This document shows positions 1 to 8,344 of a DNA stretch of 64,000 bases, one piece after another. Position 1 is the stretch's first letter; every line of letters starts with the position of its first letter. The stretch is taken from NCBI GenBank assembly GCA_023015825.1, contig JALKAW010000007.1:62001-126000 (forward strand), in the 5' to 3' direction. The notes under the pieces were generated by a model. The model ran no database searches and was not told the origin of the DNA. It saw nothing but the letters and a program-made list of their open reading frames with translations. The stretch comes from Flavobacteriaceae bacterium S0862. Its GTDB lineage: Bacteria; Bacteroidota; Bacteroidia; Flavobacteriales; Flavobacteriaceae. The translations under genes were made by a program, and so were the position numbers.

Positions 1-312
1 TGTGGACCATGCAGACGTGAAAACCCAAATATTGTAAGGGTTTACGAGAAATATAAAGATAAAGGCTTAGAAATTATTGGTGTGTCTTTAGATAGACCAG
101 GAAATAAAGAACGATGGAAAAAAGCCATAGAGGACGACAACTTAAACTGGCATCATGTAGGTAGTTTACAATACTTTAATGATCCAGTTGCAAGAATGTA
201 TAACATAAATTCTATTCCAGCGTCTTTTATATTAGACGAAGAAGGTAAAATTGTTGCAAAAAAACTACGTGGAAGTGCTCTGGAAAAACAGATAGCCTCG
301 ATGTTAGATTAA
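1..312 (+). CDS. Thioredoxin-like (TlpA/AhpC-TSA type) protein, C-terminal part
   Basis: The frame is open from base 1, so the 5' end of the gene lies outside the window. The first four codons read CGPC, the redox-active CxxC motif of thioredoxin-fold proteins. They are followed by the usual strand (LEIIGVSLD) and the cis-proline loop (SIPASFILDEEGKIVAK). This looks like the C-terminal thioredoxin domain of a TlpA/ResA-type protein, which in Bacteroidota is usually a periplasmic or lipid-anchored thiol-disulfide oxidoreductase. Its N-terminal part, and hence any signal peptide or DUF4369-like domain, cannot be seen. The GTG at 82 is not the start, because the frame continues upstream through the active site. 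It ends against a convergent hairpin shared with the rhomboid gene. Confidence 0.85.
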   Translation, partial: CGPCRRENPNIVRVYEKYKDKGLEIIGVSLDRPGNKERWKKAIEDDNLNWHHVGSLQYFNDPVARMYNINSIPASFILDEEGKIVAKKLRGSALEKQIASMLD

Positions 313-313
313 T

Positions 314-344
314 AAAAAAGGCCTTCATAATTGAAGATTTTTTT
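314..344. terminator. Bidirectional terminator-like hairpin
   Basis: An A run (314-319) is followed by CTTCA, a TAAT loop and TGAAG, then a T run (338-344). It sits between convergent genes and overlaps the rhomboid stop codon. The stem is short, with imperfect outer pairs. Confidence 0.5.
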
Positions 345-990
345 ATATCCTTCCTGTTTTTCGCATCACATACAGTATTACAATAGGTATTGCTAATAGA
401 ATTACCATAAATAAATGCTCTGTAAACAACCAAGGCGCTAAAATCAAGGTAATCACATAACCCCCAATAGCTCCTCCAAAATGGGCGTCGTGACCTATGT
501 TACCGATTCTCTTTTTCATTCCGTAAATGGAATACAACAAATAACCTATTCCAAACAAATAGGCTGGAATTGGAATTGGAATAAAAAACATATACAGCTT
601 CATTCCAGGATTTAATAAAATAGCAGCATATAAAATTCCTGTTACTGCTCCACTCGCTCCTACTGCACTATAATGATATTCGTTTTTGTGGAAATAGAAG
701 GATAAGAGATTTCCAAAAACCAAACTTCCAAAATATATGAGTACAAAATTAAAAGTCCCTAATTGTAATACAGGATTTGCAAAAAAGTAAAGCGTAAACA
801 TATTAAAAAACAAATGCATTTCATCAACATGCAAAAATCCTGAACTAAGCATTCGTACTTGCTCACCTCGTCGTATACCTCCAATATTGAACTTGTATTT
901 TTCAAAAAAAGAAAAGTCATTAAAGCCTTTTAAAGAGACTAAAATATTTGCGGCAATAATAATAATTGTAATAGCTTTTAATTCAAACAT
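343..990 (-). CDS. Rhomboid family intramembrane serine protease
   Basis: This is a 215-residue multi-pass membrane protein. Two hallmarks of rhomboid proteases are visible: the nucleophile motif GASG (Ser about 113) and a late HDAHFGG motif with catalytic His at about 170. An HLFFNMFTLYFF segment around residues 59-70 matches the conserved HxxxNM-type helix that helps form the oxyanion site. The length fits the basic six-helix bacterial form without extra domains. Rhomboids cleave single-pass membrane proteins within the bilayer; no substrate can be inferred here. The gene stands alone, divergent from the acyltransferase gene, with a TACTTTTG -7 box 20 bases upstream of its ATG. Confidence 0.9.
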   Translation of the reverse strand: MFELKAITIIIIAANILVSLKGFNDFSFFEKYKFNIGGIRRGEQVRMLSSGFLHVDEMHLFFNMFTLYFFANPVLQLGTFNFVLIYFGSLVFGNLLSFYFHKNEYHYSAVGASGAVTGILYAAILLNPGMKLYMFFIPIPIPAYLFGIGYLLYSIYGMKKRIGNIGHDAHFGGAIGGYVITLILAPWLFTEHLFMVILLAIPIVILYVMRKTGRI

Positions 991-1010
991 AAGGTATAAA
1001 CGTAAAAAGC

Positions 1011-1018
1011 CAAAAGTA
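1011..1018 (-). promoter_or_regulatory. Bacteroidota -7 box for the rhomboid gene
   Basis: The minus strand reads TACTTTTG, matching TAnnTTTG, and gives a short leader to the ATG at 990. No clear -33 TTG at the usual spacing. Confidence 0.55.
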
Positions 1019-1023
1019 CATGA

Positions 1024-1064
1024 TTTTTTTCATTTGGAAATTATCAAAAATCAAATGAAAAAAA
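1024..1064. repeat. 13-bp perfect inverted repeat in divergent intergenic region
   Basis: TTTTTTTCATTTG at 1024-1036 is exactly complementary to 1052-1064, with a 15-base spacer. It lies immediately upstream of the rhomboid -7 box, between divergent genes. A T run opens it and an A run closes it, so it is not a terminator in either direction. An operator or simple AT-rich coincidence are both possible. Confidence 0.6.
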
Positions 1065-1135
1065 TTCATTGATTAACGAAGTGGTTACTGAAGCAAAACT
1101 AAATTTAGTACATTTTATTAAACTGAATTTAGTTT

Positions 1136-1162
1136 TTGAAGAAGAAATATAACATATATTTG
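1136..1162 (+). promoter_or_regulatory. Promoter of the acyltransferase gene (-33 TTG, -7 TATATTTG)
   Basis: TTG at 1136-1138 and TATATTTG at 1155-1162 are separated by 16 bases, close to the Bacteroidota sigma-A pattern. Transcription would begin near 1169, giving a very short leader before the TTG start at 1180. Confidence 0.6.
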
Positions 1163-1179
1163 CCAAAACAATTAAGCAT

Positions 1180-2070
1180 TTGCAACTTCTAGCTTACATA
1201 TTGGTATATCCTATTTTATGGCTCATATCCATACTTCCCTTTAGACTTTTATATATGCTATCTGATGGTGTTTATGTATTGCTCTACTATGTGATTGGCT
1301 ATAGAAAAAAGGTAGTAAAAGACAATCTAAAATTAGTATTTCCAGAAAAAAGTGAACAAGACATAAATCGTATTTCAAAGAAATTTTATCATCATTTTTG
1401 CGACATGATATTTGAAGCGATTAAGTCGCTTACTATTTCGGAAAAAGAAATACTAAAACGTTTTAAAGTTACTGATATTGAGGAACTTAAACAATACGAA
1501 ACATCTAAACAAAGTGTCATACTCATGTGTGGGCATTATGCCAGTTGGGAATGGTCCATGAGCCTACAAAAGCACATCGATTTCATAGGTTATGGTGTTT
1601 ATAAAAGATTACGAAACCCATATTTTGACAGATTAGTTAAGCGTGTAAGGGGAAAGTATAACAGCTATTTAATTTCAACGAAAGATATTATACCAACACT
1701 TATTGAGTCAAAAAAAGAAGGCAAACTTTTTTTATGCGGAATGGCTGCCGATCAATCGCCAAAACTAAATAAAGCCTATCACTGGACAGAATTTATGGGA
1801 GTGAAAGTACCTTGTTACACAGGTTCAGAAATGATTTCCAAACGATTGGATTTACCAATAGTTTTTATGGCAATAAAAAAAGTGAAACGAGGGTTTTATG
1901 AAGCTACTTTTAGCACCATTACAAAAACACCTAAAAACTTTAAAGACTACGATCTAACTGACACCTTCCATAAATTAGTTGAAGCACAAATTAAATCTGC
2001 TCCAGAGTATTACTTATGGACGCATAAACGATGGAAACATAAGGATAATGTTCCTGAAGAGTTTCAGTAA
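1180..2070 (+). CDS. Lipid A biosynthesis acyltransferase family (LpxL/HtrB-like)
   Basis: This 296-residue protein has an N-terminal membrane segment (about 1-40, rich in Leu, Ile and Tyr). It carries the family's HX4D/E catalytic motif as HYASWE (His about 119, Glu about 124) after the strand SVILMCG. LpxL/LpxM enzymes transfer secondary acyl chains onto lipid A at the inner membrane. In Bacteroidota a homologue of this size is commonly present, though some relatives act on other lipids. The TTG start is chosen because a TATATTTG promoter box lies just upstream and the next ATG falls after the membrane segment. It is transcribed away from the rhomboid gene and convergent on glmM. Confidence 0.87.
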   Translation: MQLLAYILVYPILWLISILPFRLLYMLSDGVYVLLYYVIGYRKKVVKDNLKLVFPEKSEQDINRISKKFYHHFCDMIFEAIKSLTISEKEILKRFKVTDIEELKQYETSKQSVILMCGHYASWEWSMSLQKHIDFIGYGVYKRLRNPYFDRLVKRVRGKYNSYLISTKDIIPTLIESKKEGKLFLCGMAADQSPKLNKAYHWTEFMGVKVPCYTGSEMISKRLDLPIVFMAIKKVKRGFYEATFSTITKTPKNFKDYDLTDTFHKLVEAQIKSAPEYYLWTHKRWKHKDNVPEEFQ

Positions 2071-2092
2071 ATAGCTTAAATATTAGCTATTT
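2069..2092. terminator. Weak inverted repeat at convergent gene ends
   Basis: AAATAGCT and AGCTATTT pair across an 8-base loop and span the stop codons of the acyltransferase and glmM. There is no strong T run, so termination is only a suggestion. Confidence 0.3.
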
Positions 2093-3464
2093 CCTTTATC
2101 TCACTCATTATTTTAGATGCTAAATCATCTGCTTCTTGTTGTGTTTTTGCTTCGGTATAAATTCTAATAATAGGCTCCGTATTACTTTTGCGTAAATGCA
2201 CCCAATTCTCTGGGAAATCTATTTTTACACCATCAATAGTGGTAATGTTTTCATGTGAATAGCGTGCTTCCATTTCTTTTAAAATCCCATCAACATCCAA
2301 ACCTGGTGTTAACTGTATTTTATTCTTACTCATAAAATACGATGGATACGTTTTTCGTAACTCACTAACTCTCATTTTCTTATCTGCTAATAAGCTTAAA
2401 AACAACGCTACTCCAACCAAGGCGTCTCTACCATAATGCAATTCTGGATAGATAATACCTCCATTACCTTCGCCTCCAATTATGGCGTTATTCTTTTTCA
2501 TTAACTCCACCACATTTACTTCACCTACAGCACTTGCTTCATAAACACCTCCATGCTTTTCGGTGACATCACGAAGTGCTCTTGTTGAGCTCATATTACT
2601 TACGGTATTTCCAGGTGTATTGCTCAATACATAATCGGTACAAGCGACTAAGGTGTATTCTTCACCAAACATTTCTCCATCTTCGCTTACAAAGGCTAAT
2701 CTGTCAACATCAGGGTCAACCACAATACCAAAATCGGCATGTTCTTTAACCACTTTTTCCGATAAGTCTGTTAAATGTTCTTTTAAAGGTTCTGGATTAT
2801 GCGGAAAGTGTCCCGTTGGGTCACAATACAATTTTACAGCATGCACGCCTAATCTATCTAACAACAAAGGAATAGCAATACCTCCAGTAGAATTCACACC
2901 ATCTACCACCACTTTAAACTTAGCTTTTTCAATCGCTTTTTTGTTTACAAGAGGCATTTTCAAGACTTCATCAATATGCATATCGATATACGCATCATTA
3001 ATCGTAATTTTACCTAAACTATCAACATCGCTAAATTCGATAGTATCAGATTCTGCCAATCTTAAAATCTCTTCACCATCTGCACCATTTAAAAACTCAC
3101 CTTTATAGTTTAATAACTTCAGGGCATTCCATTGTTTAGGATTGTGGCTAGCCGTTAATATAATACCTCCATCTGCATGCTCCATAGGTACTGCAACTTC
3201 AACCGTTGGCGTGGTAGACAAACCAACGTCTATCACGTGAATTCCCATACCAACAAGTGTATTCGTTACCAGATTCTGAATCATTTCACCAGAAATTCTT
3301 GCATCACGACCAACTACAACTCTGTAGTGTTCCTTATTGCGTTGTTGTTTAATCCACATACCATAAGCCGATGCGAATTTAACCGCATCAATAGGTGTTA
3401 AATTTTCTCCTACTTTCCCACCAATGGTACCCCGAATTCCTGATATAGATTTTATAAGTGTCAT
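2076..3464 (-). CDS. glmM: Phosphoglucosamine mutase
   Basis: This 462-residue alpha-D-phosphohexomutase shows all four active-site loops in order: TASHNP with the phosphoserine at about 106, the Mg-binding DPDVDR at about 250-255, the sugar-binding GEGNGG at about 331-336, and the phosphate-binding RKSNTEP at about 425-431. The N-terminal SGIRG and length fit GlmM, which converts glucosamine-6-phosphate to glucosamine-1-phosphate for UDP-GlcNAc, peptidoglycan and LPS. A phosphomannomutase or phosphoglucomutase role cannot be excluded from sequence alone, but the GEGNGG loop favours the GlmM-like bacterial clade. Its promoter box (TATATTTG) lies 20 bases upstream of the ATG. Confidence 0.9.
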   Translation of the reverse strand: MTLIKSISGIRGTIGGKVGENLTPIDAVKFASAYGMWIKQQRNKEHYRVVVGRDARISGEMIQNLVTNTLVGMGIHVIDVGLSTTPTVEVAVPMEHADGGIILTASHNPKQWNALKLLNYKGEFLNGADGEEILRLAESDTIEFSDVDSLGKITINDAYIDMHIDEVLKMPLVNKKAIEKAKFKVVVDGVNSTGGIAIPLLLDRLGVHAVKLYCDPTGHFPHNPEPLKEHLTDLSEKVVKEHADFGIVVDPDVDRLAFVSEDGEMFGEEYTLVACTDYVLSNTPGNTVSNMSSTRALRDVTEKHGGVYEASAVGEVNVVELMKKNNAIIGGEGNGGIIYPELHYGRDALVGVALFLSLLADKKMRVSELRKTYPSYFMSKNKIQLTPGLDVDGILKEMEARYSHENITTIDGVKIDFPENWVHLRKSNTEPIIRIYTEAKTQQEADDLASKIMSEIKEIANI

Positions 3465-3482
3465 ATATGTTTATATTTTGAA

Positions 3483-3490
3483 CAAATATA
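3483..3490 (-). promoter_or_regulatory. -7 box of glmM
   Basis: The minus strand reads TATATTTG, a full TAnnTTTG match, placing the start of transcription roughly 10-12 bases before the ATG at 3464. Confidence 0.6.
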
Positions 3491-3516
3491 ATATTTCAAA
3501 ACCGTATTCCTCGTTA

Positions 3517-3532
3517 CGAATTTGTAAATTCG
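3517..3532. repeat. 16-bp palindrome between glmM and the acpH-like gene
   Basis: CGAATTT, GT, AAATTCG forms a perfect inverted repeat 5 bases before the ATG at 3537. It could fold at the very 5' end of the downstream mRNA or serve as an operator. Confidence 0.45.
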
Positions 3533-3536
3533 ACCA

Positions 3537-4139
3537 ATGAATTTTTTAGCACATATTTATCTCTCAGGCGATAGCGATTTAGTAACCATTGGTAATTTTA
3601 TAGCTGATGGTATTAAAGGAAAAGAATACCGAAAATACAGTAGAGAATTAAAAATTGGCATTCTACTTCATCGCGAAATAGATACATATACTGATGCGCA
3701 TCCAACCGTAAGAAAAAGCACAAAACGATTACATGAAAAATACAGTCACTATTCTGGTGTGATTGTAGATATTCTATACGACCATTTTTTAGCTAAAAAT
3801 TGGAAAAGCTATTGCGATGTTCCGTTAGACAAATATGTTGAACATTTTTACAATTCGTTAGAAGATAATTTCGATATTTTACCTTTACGCATTCAAAAAA
3901 TGATGCCTTATATGATTACCAATAATTGGTTATTGAGTTATGCCTCAGTTGAAGGGATTGCAAAGGTGTTAGAAGGTATGAATAGGAGAACGCATAATAG
4001 GTCGCAAATGAATTTAGCAGTAAACGAACTTGAAGAATTCTATGAAGAATTTGAGAAAGAATTTACTTCTTTTTTTGAGGAACTCATTACCTTTGCTAAA
4101 GAAAAGTTAGCTTATTTATCTGCTCAAAAAACATTGTAA
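3537..4139 (+). CDS. Acyl carrier protein phosphodiesterase family (AcpH-like)
   Basis: The 200-residue product begins MNFLAHIYLSG and contains GNFIADGIKG, LHREIDTYTDAHPTVR and VDILYDHFLAKNW, the conserved His/Asp segments of the AcpH (former DUF479) family within the HD-like fold. E. coli AcpH hydrolyses the 4'-phosphopantetheine arm from holo-ACP. Many homologues outside enterics are untested, so the substrate is inferred. It is followed after 3 bases by an AlkD-like gene and then a membrane-protein gene that abuts directly, so the three are likely one transcript. Confidence 0.85.
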   Translation: MNFLAHIYLSGDSDLVTIGNFIADGIKGKEYRKYSRELKIGILLHREIDTYTDAHPTVRKSTKRLHEKYSHYSGVIVDILYDHFLAKNWKSYCDVPLDKYVEHFYNSLEDNFDILPLRIQKMMPYMITNNWLLSYASVEGIAKVLEGMNRRTHNRSQMNLAVNELEEFYEEFEKEFTSFFEELITFAKEKLAYLSAQKTL

Positions 4140-4142
4140 CAC

Positions 4143-4808
4143 ATGTTTATTAAAGACCTCACTACCATGTATAGTAAGCATGCCAATGCCGAAAATGCGA
4201 CTCACATGAAAAATTACATGAGAGGTCAATTTGAGTTTTATGGTATTAAAACCAAAGAGCGCAGAACGTTATTAAAACAAGCCATAGCCAGTAATGAAGA
4301 AGAAGTGGTTACAAATGTTCGCGAACTCACTTTTCAACTATATAAACTACCTCAACGTGAGTTTCATTTAACTGCTAATGAGATATTCGATAAACAACTC
4401 CGAAAAAAATACCTAAAAGATGATATTGTCTTAATTGAAAGGTTAATTACGGAAAACTCTTGGTGGGACACTGTCGATTTTATCGCCAAATGGGTCTTAG
4501 GCAACTATTTAACCATCTACCCAGATATGGTTGAAACAACCATAACTAGGTTTTCAAACGTAGATAATATATGGCTAAACAGAAGCACGATTATTTTTCA
4601 GTTGGGATACAAACACAATACCAACGAAGAGTTATTGTTTAAACAATGTATGGCTTATAAAGAATCTAATGAATTTTTTATACAAAAAGCTATTGGTTGG
4701 GCACTACGAGAATATGGAAAAACAAGCCCTCAATCTGTATTAAATTTCGTAAATTCAACCAGTTTAAAGCCTTTAAGCCATAGAGAAGCTATTAGAAATA
4801 TTACATAA
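4143..4808 (+). CDS. AlkD-like DNA alkylation repair protein
   Basis: This 221-residue all-helical HEAT-repeat protein has the AlkD signature. It carries NSWWDTVDFIA, including the catalytic-site Trp and Asp, followed by a conserved Arg in WLNRSTIIFQLGY and QKAIGWALREYGK near the end. AlkD enzymes excise N3- and N7-alkylated purines without flipping the base. The length and the TSPQSVLNFV tail match the family. It lies between the AcpH-like gene and a hypothetical membrane protein; nothing in these neighbours suggests an alkylation-stress operon. Confidence 0.87.
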   Translation: MFIKDLTTMYSKHANAENATHMKNYMRGQFEFYGIKTKERRTLLKQAIASNEEEVVTNVRELTFQLYKLPQREFHLTANEIFDKQLRKKYLKDDIVLIERLITENSWWDTVDFIAKWVLGNYLTIYPDMVETTITRFSNVDNIWLNRSTIIFQLGYKHNTNEELLFKQCMAYKESNEFFIQKAIGWALREYGKTSPQSVLNFVNSTSLKPLSHREAIRNIT

Positions 4809-5522
4809 ATGAAGTTAAAAAAAACATTAAAAATTATAGCAGGTGTTGTAGTGTTTTTTACATTGCCAACCTTACTCCTTTTAGGCTACATTTATTTTAA
4901 ATACAACGAGGATGTGCCTGTTGGGATTGAAGGTGAAGCAGCTGATGCTTTAGCAGATAATATGCTAGATGCTTTAGATTACGAAGCATACAAAAAAACA
5001 GATTACATCGAGTGGACCTTTCAAAACAAACGTCGTTACGAATGGGACAAAGCCAATAATTTATGTACGGTTCGTTGGAAAGAGTTTAAAGTAGATTTAC
5101 ATCTTAATTTTCCTGAACGAAATAAGGCTTACGTCCATAGCTTTAATATTATTGGCGATCAAAAAGATGCATTGGTTACTACAGCATTAAATTATTTTAA
5201 TAATGATTCCTTTTGGATTGCTGCTCCTTATAAAGTCTATGACGATGGTGTAAAACGCAGTGTCGTAAAAAGAGATGGTAAAGATGCTCTATTAGTTACT
5301 TACACACAAGGTGGCACAACTCCTGGAGATTCCTATTTATGGTCTTTTGATACTAATGGAAAACCTACAAAATTTAAAATGTGGACAGACCTCTTACCTA
5401 TAGATGGTCTAGAAGCCTCATGGACAGATTGGACAACTACCACAACAGGTGCGCAACTCCCAACTTTTCATAAAATATTGTTTTTTGGATTTGAAATAAA
5501 CCATATTAAAACGACAAGGTAA
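4809..5522 (+). CDS. Conserved membrane-anchored protein of unknown function
   Basis: I do not recognise a characterised family for this 237-residue product. It has a positively charged N-terminus and one strong transmembrane or uncleaved signal helix (about 8-30). A mostly beta, Trp/Tyr-rich extracytoplasmic domain follows (IEWTFQNKRRYEWDK, TTPGDSYLWSFDTNGKP), somewhat like periplasmic lipid- or ligand-binding folds. The ATG directly follows the TAA of the AlkD-like gene, so translational coupling is likely. No Cys suitable for lipidation is present. It ends 2 bases before the convergent gene at 5525. Confidence 0.7.
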   Translation: MKLKKTLKIIAGVVVFFTLPTLLLLGYIYFKYNEDVPVGIEGEAADALADNMLDALDYEAYKKTDYIEWTFQNKRRYEWDKANNLCTVRWKEFKVDLHLNFPERNKAYVHSFNIIGDQKDALVTTALNYFNNDSFWIAAPYKVYDDGVKRSVVKRDGKDALLVTYTQGGTTPGDSYLWSFDTNGKPTKFKMWTDLLPIDGLEASWTDWTTTTTGAQLPTFHKILFFGFEINHIKTTR

Positions 5523-5524
5523 TC

Positions 5525-6055
5525 CTACTTACTACTCTGTCCAGAAAACTGTTGCGTTTTTTGCTTAAACAACACATTAAACGTTGTTAAACTACCGTAA
5601 CATCTCGTAATGTATTGCTGCAAGTCTATTTTTTCTTGCTCGTCAAGATTTTTGCTAGAGTTTATTTTTTGCTCCATAACACGAAGTCTGTCGCGAAGCA
5701 TAACTATTTTATGAAAAAATATGTCGATTGGCACTTCTTTACTTTGTAACGCTGTGTCTCCAGGTTCTAGAATAAGGTTACCGCCTTTCCATTTATCTGC
5801 AATGGGTACAACTTCACTTACATCACTCCATTTTTTTAGTATCTCTACCAAACTACTTTCCACATCAAATAAACTAACAGTATCCACTTCATCTGCTTTG
5901 GCATGTTCTATTACTTCAAATTCACTATCTAATTCTATGGTTTCTAAACCATTGTCAATAAAAGTCACCCAATAATGTCTTGAAGTGACATTAGTAACAA
6001 CGCCTTTACCGTATTCTGGATGGTTTATTCGTGAGCCAATGCCTAATAATCTCAT
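5525..6055 (-). CDS. Conserved protein with Tudor-like N-terminal segment
   Basis: The first 40 residues of this 176-residue product (GSRINHPEYGKGVVTNV, then a short beta segment and IDNGLETIEL) resemble the small Tudor/SH3-like modules at the C-termini of UvrD/PcrA helicases, which share a G-x-R-V-x-H-x-x-Y/F-G-x-G-x-V pattern. The rest is acidic and helical (LEILKKWSDV, a long helix near 130-155) with no catalytic motif that I can see. A protein- or nucleic-acid-binding role is an inference. It is monocistronic on the minus strand. Confidence 0.65.
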   Translation of the reverse strand: MRLLGIGSRINHPEYGKGVVTNVTSRHYWVTFIDNGLETIELDSEFEVIEHAKADEVDTVSLFDVESSLVEILKKWSDVSEVVPIADKWKGGNLILEPGDTALQSKEVPIDIFFHKIVMLRDRLRVMEQKINSSKNLDEQEKIDLQQYITRCYGSLTTFNVLFKQKTQQFSGQSSK

Positions 6056-6146
6056 AAGTATTGTATTTAAGTTAAGGTTTACAAGTATATTAATTTTTTG
6101 AAGGTTTATAAAATTAAATTTTTATAATGACTCCATTTTTATAATT

Positions 6147-6524
6147 TCAATTTTGCTTTTTCGATAAAAGCCAAAAAATTCTATCGTAGGATATTAAATA
6201 ATGAAGTATTACAATTATCCCAAAAATGAGTCCTATTTTCTCCAATCCAATATCATAAAGTGCCCATGTGGTGAAAGCAAAAAAACTAAACTCAATAACA
6301 AGACGAGCAACACCTGAAGTTACAATTAATGTCTTACCTGAACGACTCGGATCATTTGGTACAGCAAAAGTGCCCCAAATAACGGCAAGCAAAACTGGTG
6401 TACCAATGGCGAGAACAAATCTAAGCCCTCCGTCAGTAAATTTCCATCCCCAGATACTTGCAGATGCAAGTGCACATAATTCAAGCAGAAATCGAAGCGC
6501 TAGATTGATTGGATTTGATCCCAT
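6147..6524 (-). CDS. YrdB/DUF2568 family small membrane protein
   Basis: The 125-residue product has four predicted transmembrane helices. It shows the family pattern RFLLELCALAS near the N-terminus, a GWKF segment, and VIWGTFAVPNDPSRSGK in the middle, as in the YrdB/DUF2568 proteins of Firmicutes and others. The function of the family is unknown. It sits alone between the Tudor-like gene and the amidohydrolase, both on the same strand, with gaps of 91 and 23 bases. Confidence 0.75.
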   Translation of the reverse strand: MGSNPINLALRFLLELCALASASIWGWKFTDGGLRFVLAIGTPVLLAVIWGTFAVPNDPSRSGKTLIVTSGVARLVIEFSFFAFTTWALYDIGLEKIGLIFGIIVILHYLISYDRIFWLLSKKQN

Positions 6525-6547
6525 AAAACTCTAAAGTTTACTTCAGT

Positions 6548-8224
6548 TTAATTATCGTTAATATCATAAACTTTTTTACCACCTACATAAGTCTCTAATA
6601 TTTTTAAATCCTTGATATTAATAGGGTTCGCTTTTATTAAATCATCATTAATAATTACAAAATCTGCTAATTTCCCTGATTCAAGCGTACCTTTTATATC
6701 TTCCTCAAACGAACTATAGGCAGCGTTTTTCGTGTAAGCTGCTAATGCTTGTGCCACTGTTATTTTTTGTTCATGAACCCAACCTTCAGGGTTTTTATCA
6801 TCTAAGGTTCTACGAGTTACTGCGGCATAAATACCCATTAATGGTGTTGGTGGTGCTACAAACCAATCACTACCAAATGCTAATTTAGCTTCAGCATCCA
6901 ATAATGATTTAAAGGCATAAGTGGTTTTAATTCGTTCAGCACCTATTAATTTTTCTGCCCATCTACCATCATCAATCGCATGGTAAGGTTGCATACTTGG
7001 TATGACATTAAGTTGTGAAAATCGCTTAAAATCGTTTTGTGATATATGTTGTGCATGCTCAATTCTAAACCTTCTATCTCTACTTTCGTTTTCATTTTGA
7101 ACTTTTTCAAAAGTGTTTAACAAATTGTTAATTGCTTTGTCACCTATTGCATGTATCATCACTTGAAGCTCTGCCTTATCAGCTGCTTTCACATGCTTAT
7201 AAATCGTATCGATTGGCATTACAAAGAAACCGTTATCTGAAGGGTTATCTGTATAAGGCTCAAAAAATGCAGCAGTATGCGACCCTAACGACCCATCTAC
7301 AAATCCTTTCAAACCTCCAATTTTTAGCCAATTATCGCCAGTACCATTTGCATCAATTTCACTCTTTAAACGATTCCAGCTTGTAAGCGGATACATAGCA
7401 TAGATTCGTGTTATGAGTTGGTTTTTAGACCTTACTTTTTTAAGCACGTTGTAATGCGGTGCTGCAGACATATGATGCACTGAGGTTACTCCATTAGAAG
7501 CAAGATAATTCATCGCTGCTTCTAATGCTTTTTCATATTCAGCTTCAGTAGGCTCAGTCACAAATGGCCAAACCAAATTTGCAGCATTGTCTTTCAATAA
7601 ACCTGTGATGTCTCCATTTTTAGTTCTTACAATATCTCCACCCTCAACATCTAATGTCTTGTTAGTAACACCTGCCAACTCTAAAGCTACAGTGTTTGCC
7701 AATGACATATGACCATCTAACCTTGTAATGAAAACTGGATTATCTTTAGTAACATCATCAATCCATTCTTTGGTCGGTAATTCACCTCCCCAATTTTCAT
7801 GATCCCAATCGCCTCCTAATATCCACGACCCTTTTGGAACTGTTAAAGCAAACTCTTTAATCCTTTCAACAAACTCCTTGGGTGTTTTAGCGTCTCTTAA
7901 TTGCACCGAATTTAAATTAAATCCTCCTGTTAACAAGTGAACATGGCTATCAATAAAACCAGGAGTTACAAACTTTCCGTCTGCATCCTTAACTTCAGTG
8001 TTTTCTCCAATAAACCTTGAAACTTGTTGATAGTTTCCTATCGAAAGAATGGTATCACCAGAAACAGCCATAGACTCAGCTATAGGGTCACTTTCATTAC
8101 CAGTCCAAATAGTAGCGTTGGTAATTACTAAATCAGCTTTTTGTACTTCATCTTGACACGAAGTGCTAAATAAGACTAATACAAAAAATGTAAACAATCG
8201 AGTAGCTATATTTATTTTTCTCAT
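6548..8224 (-). CDS. Amidohydrolase family 3 (YtcJ-like) lipoprotein
   Basis: This 558-residue protein starts with a lipoprotein signal (FSTSC, Cys about 23). The metal-dependent hydrolase motifs are GFIDSHVHL (HxH), DWDHENW, MIHAIGDKAINN, RIEHAQH and FGSDWFV, in the order found in YtcJ-like members of the amidohydrolase superfamily. These enzymes hydrolyse N-acyl or formamide bonds; the actual substrate cannot be read from sequence. Lipidation suggests it faces the periplasm or cell surface, where it may help use external amides. It is on the minus strand upstream of the YrdB-like gene. Confidence 0.85.
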   Translation of the reverse strand: MRKINIATRLFTFFVLVLFSTSCQDEVQKADLVITNATIWTGNESDPIAESMAVSGDTILSIGNYQQVSRFIGENTEVKDADGKFVTPGFIDSHVHLLTGGFNLNSVQLRDAKTPKEFVERIKEFALTVPKGSWILGGDWDHENWGGELPTKEWIDDVTKDNPVFITRLDGHMSLANTVALELAGVTNKTLDVEGGDIVRTKNGDITGLLKDNAANLVWPFVTEPTEAEYEKALEAAMNYLASNGVTSVHHMSAAPHYNVLKKVRSKNQLITRIYAMYPLTSWNRLKSEIDANGTGDNWLKIGGLKGFVDGSLGSHTAAFFEPYTDNPSDNGFFVMPIDTIYKHVKAADKAELQVMIHAIGDKAINNLLNTFEKVQNENESRDRRFRIEHAQHISQNDFKRFSQLNVIPSMQPYHAIDDGRWAEKLIGAERIKTTYAFKSLLDAEAKLAFGSDWFVAPPTPLMGIYAAVTRRTLDDKNPEGWVHEQKITVAQALAAYTKNAAYSSFEEDIKGTLESGKLADFVIINDDLIKANPINIKDLKILETYVGGKKVYDINDN

Positions 8225-8344
8225 TAGAATTCTTTTAAGGTTAATGAATATCGTTAGTTATTTTGATTGTCAAACTAATGTAGTTTTTTAGGAAGAATAT
8301 CAATGTGAAATTCTTTGTAATTGTAAGATTAATAAGAGAGTATA

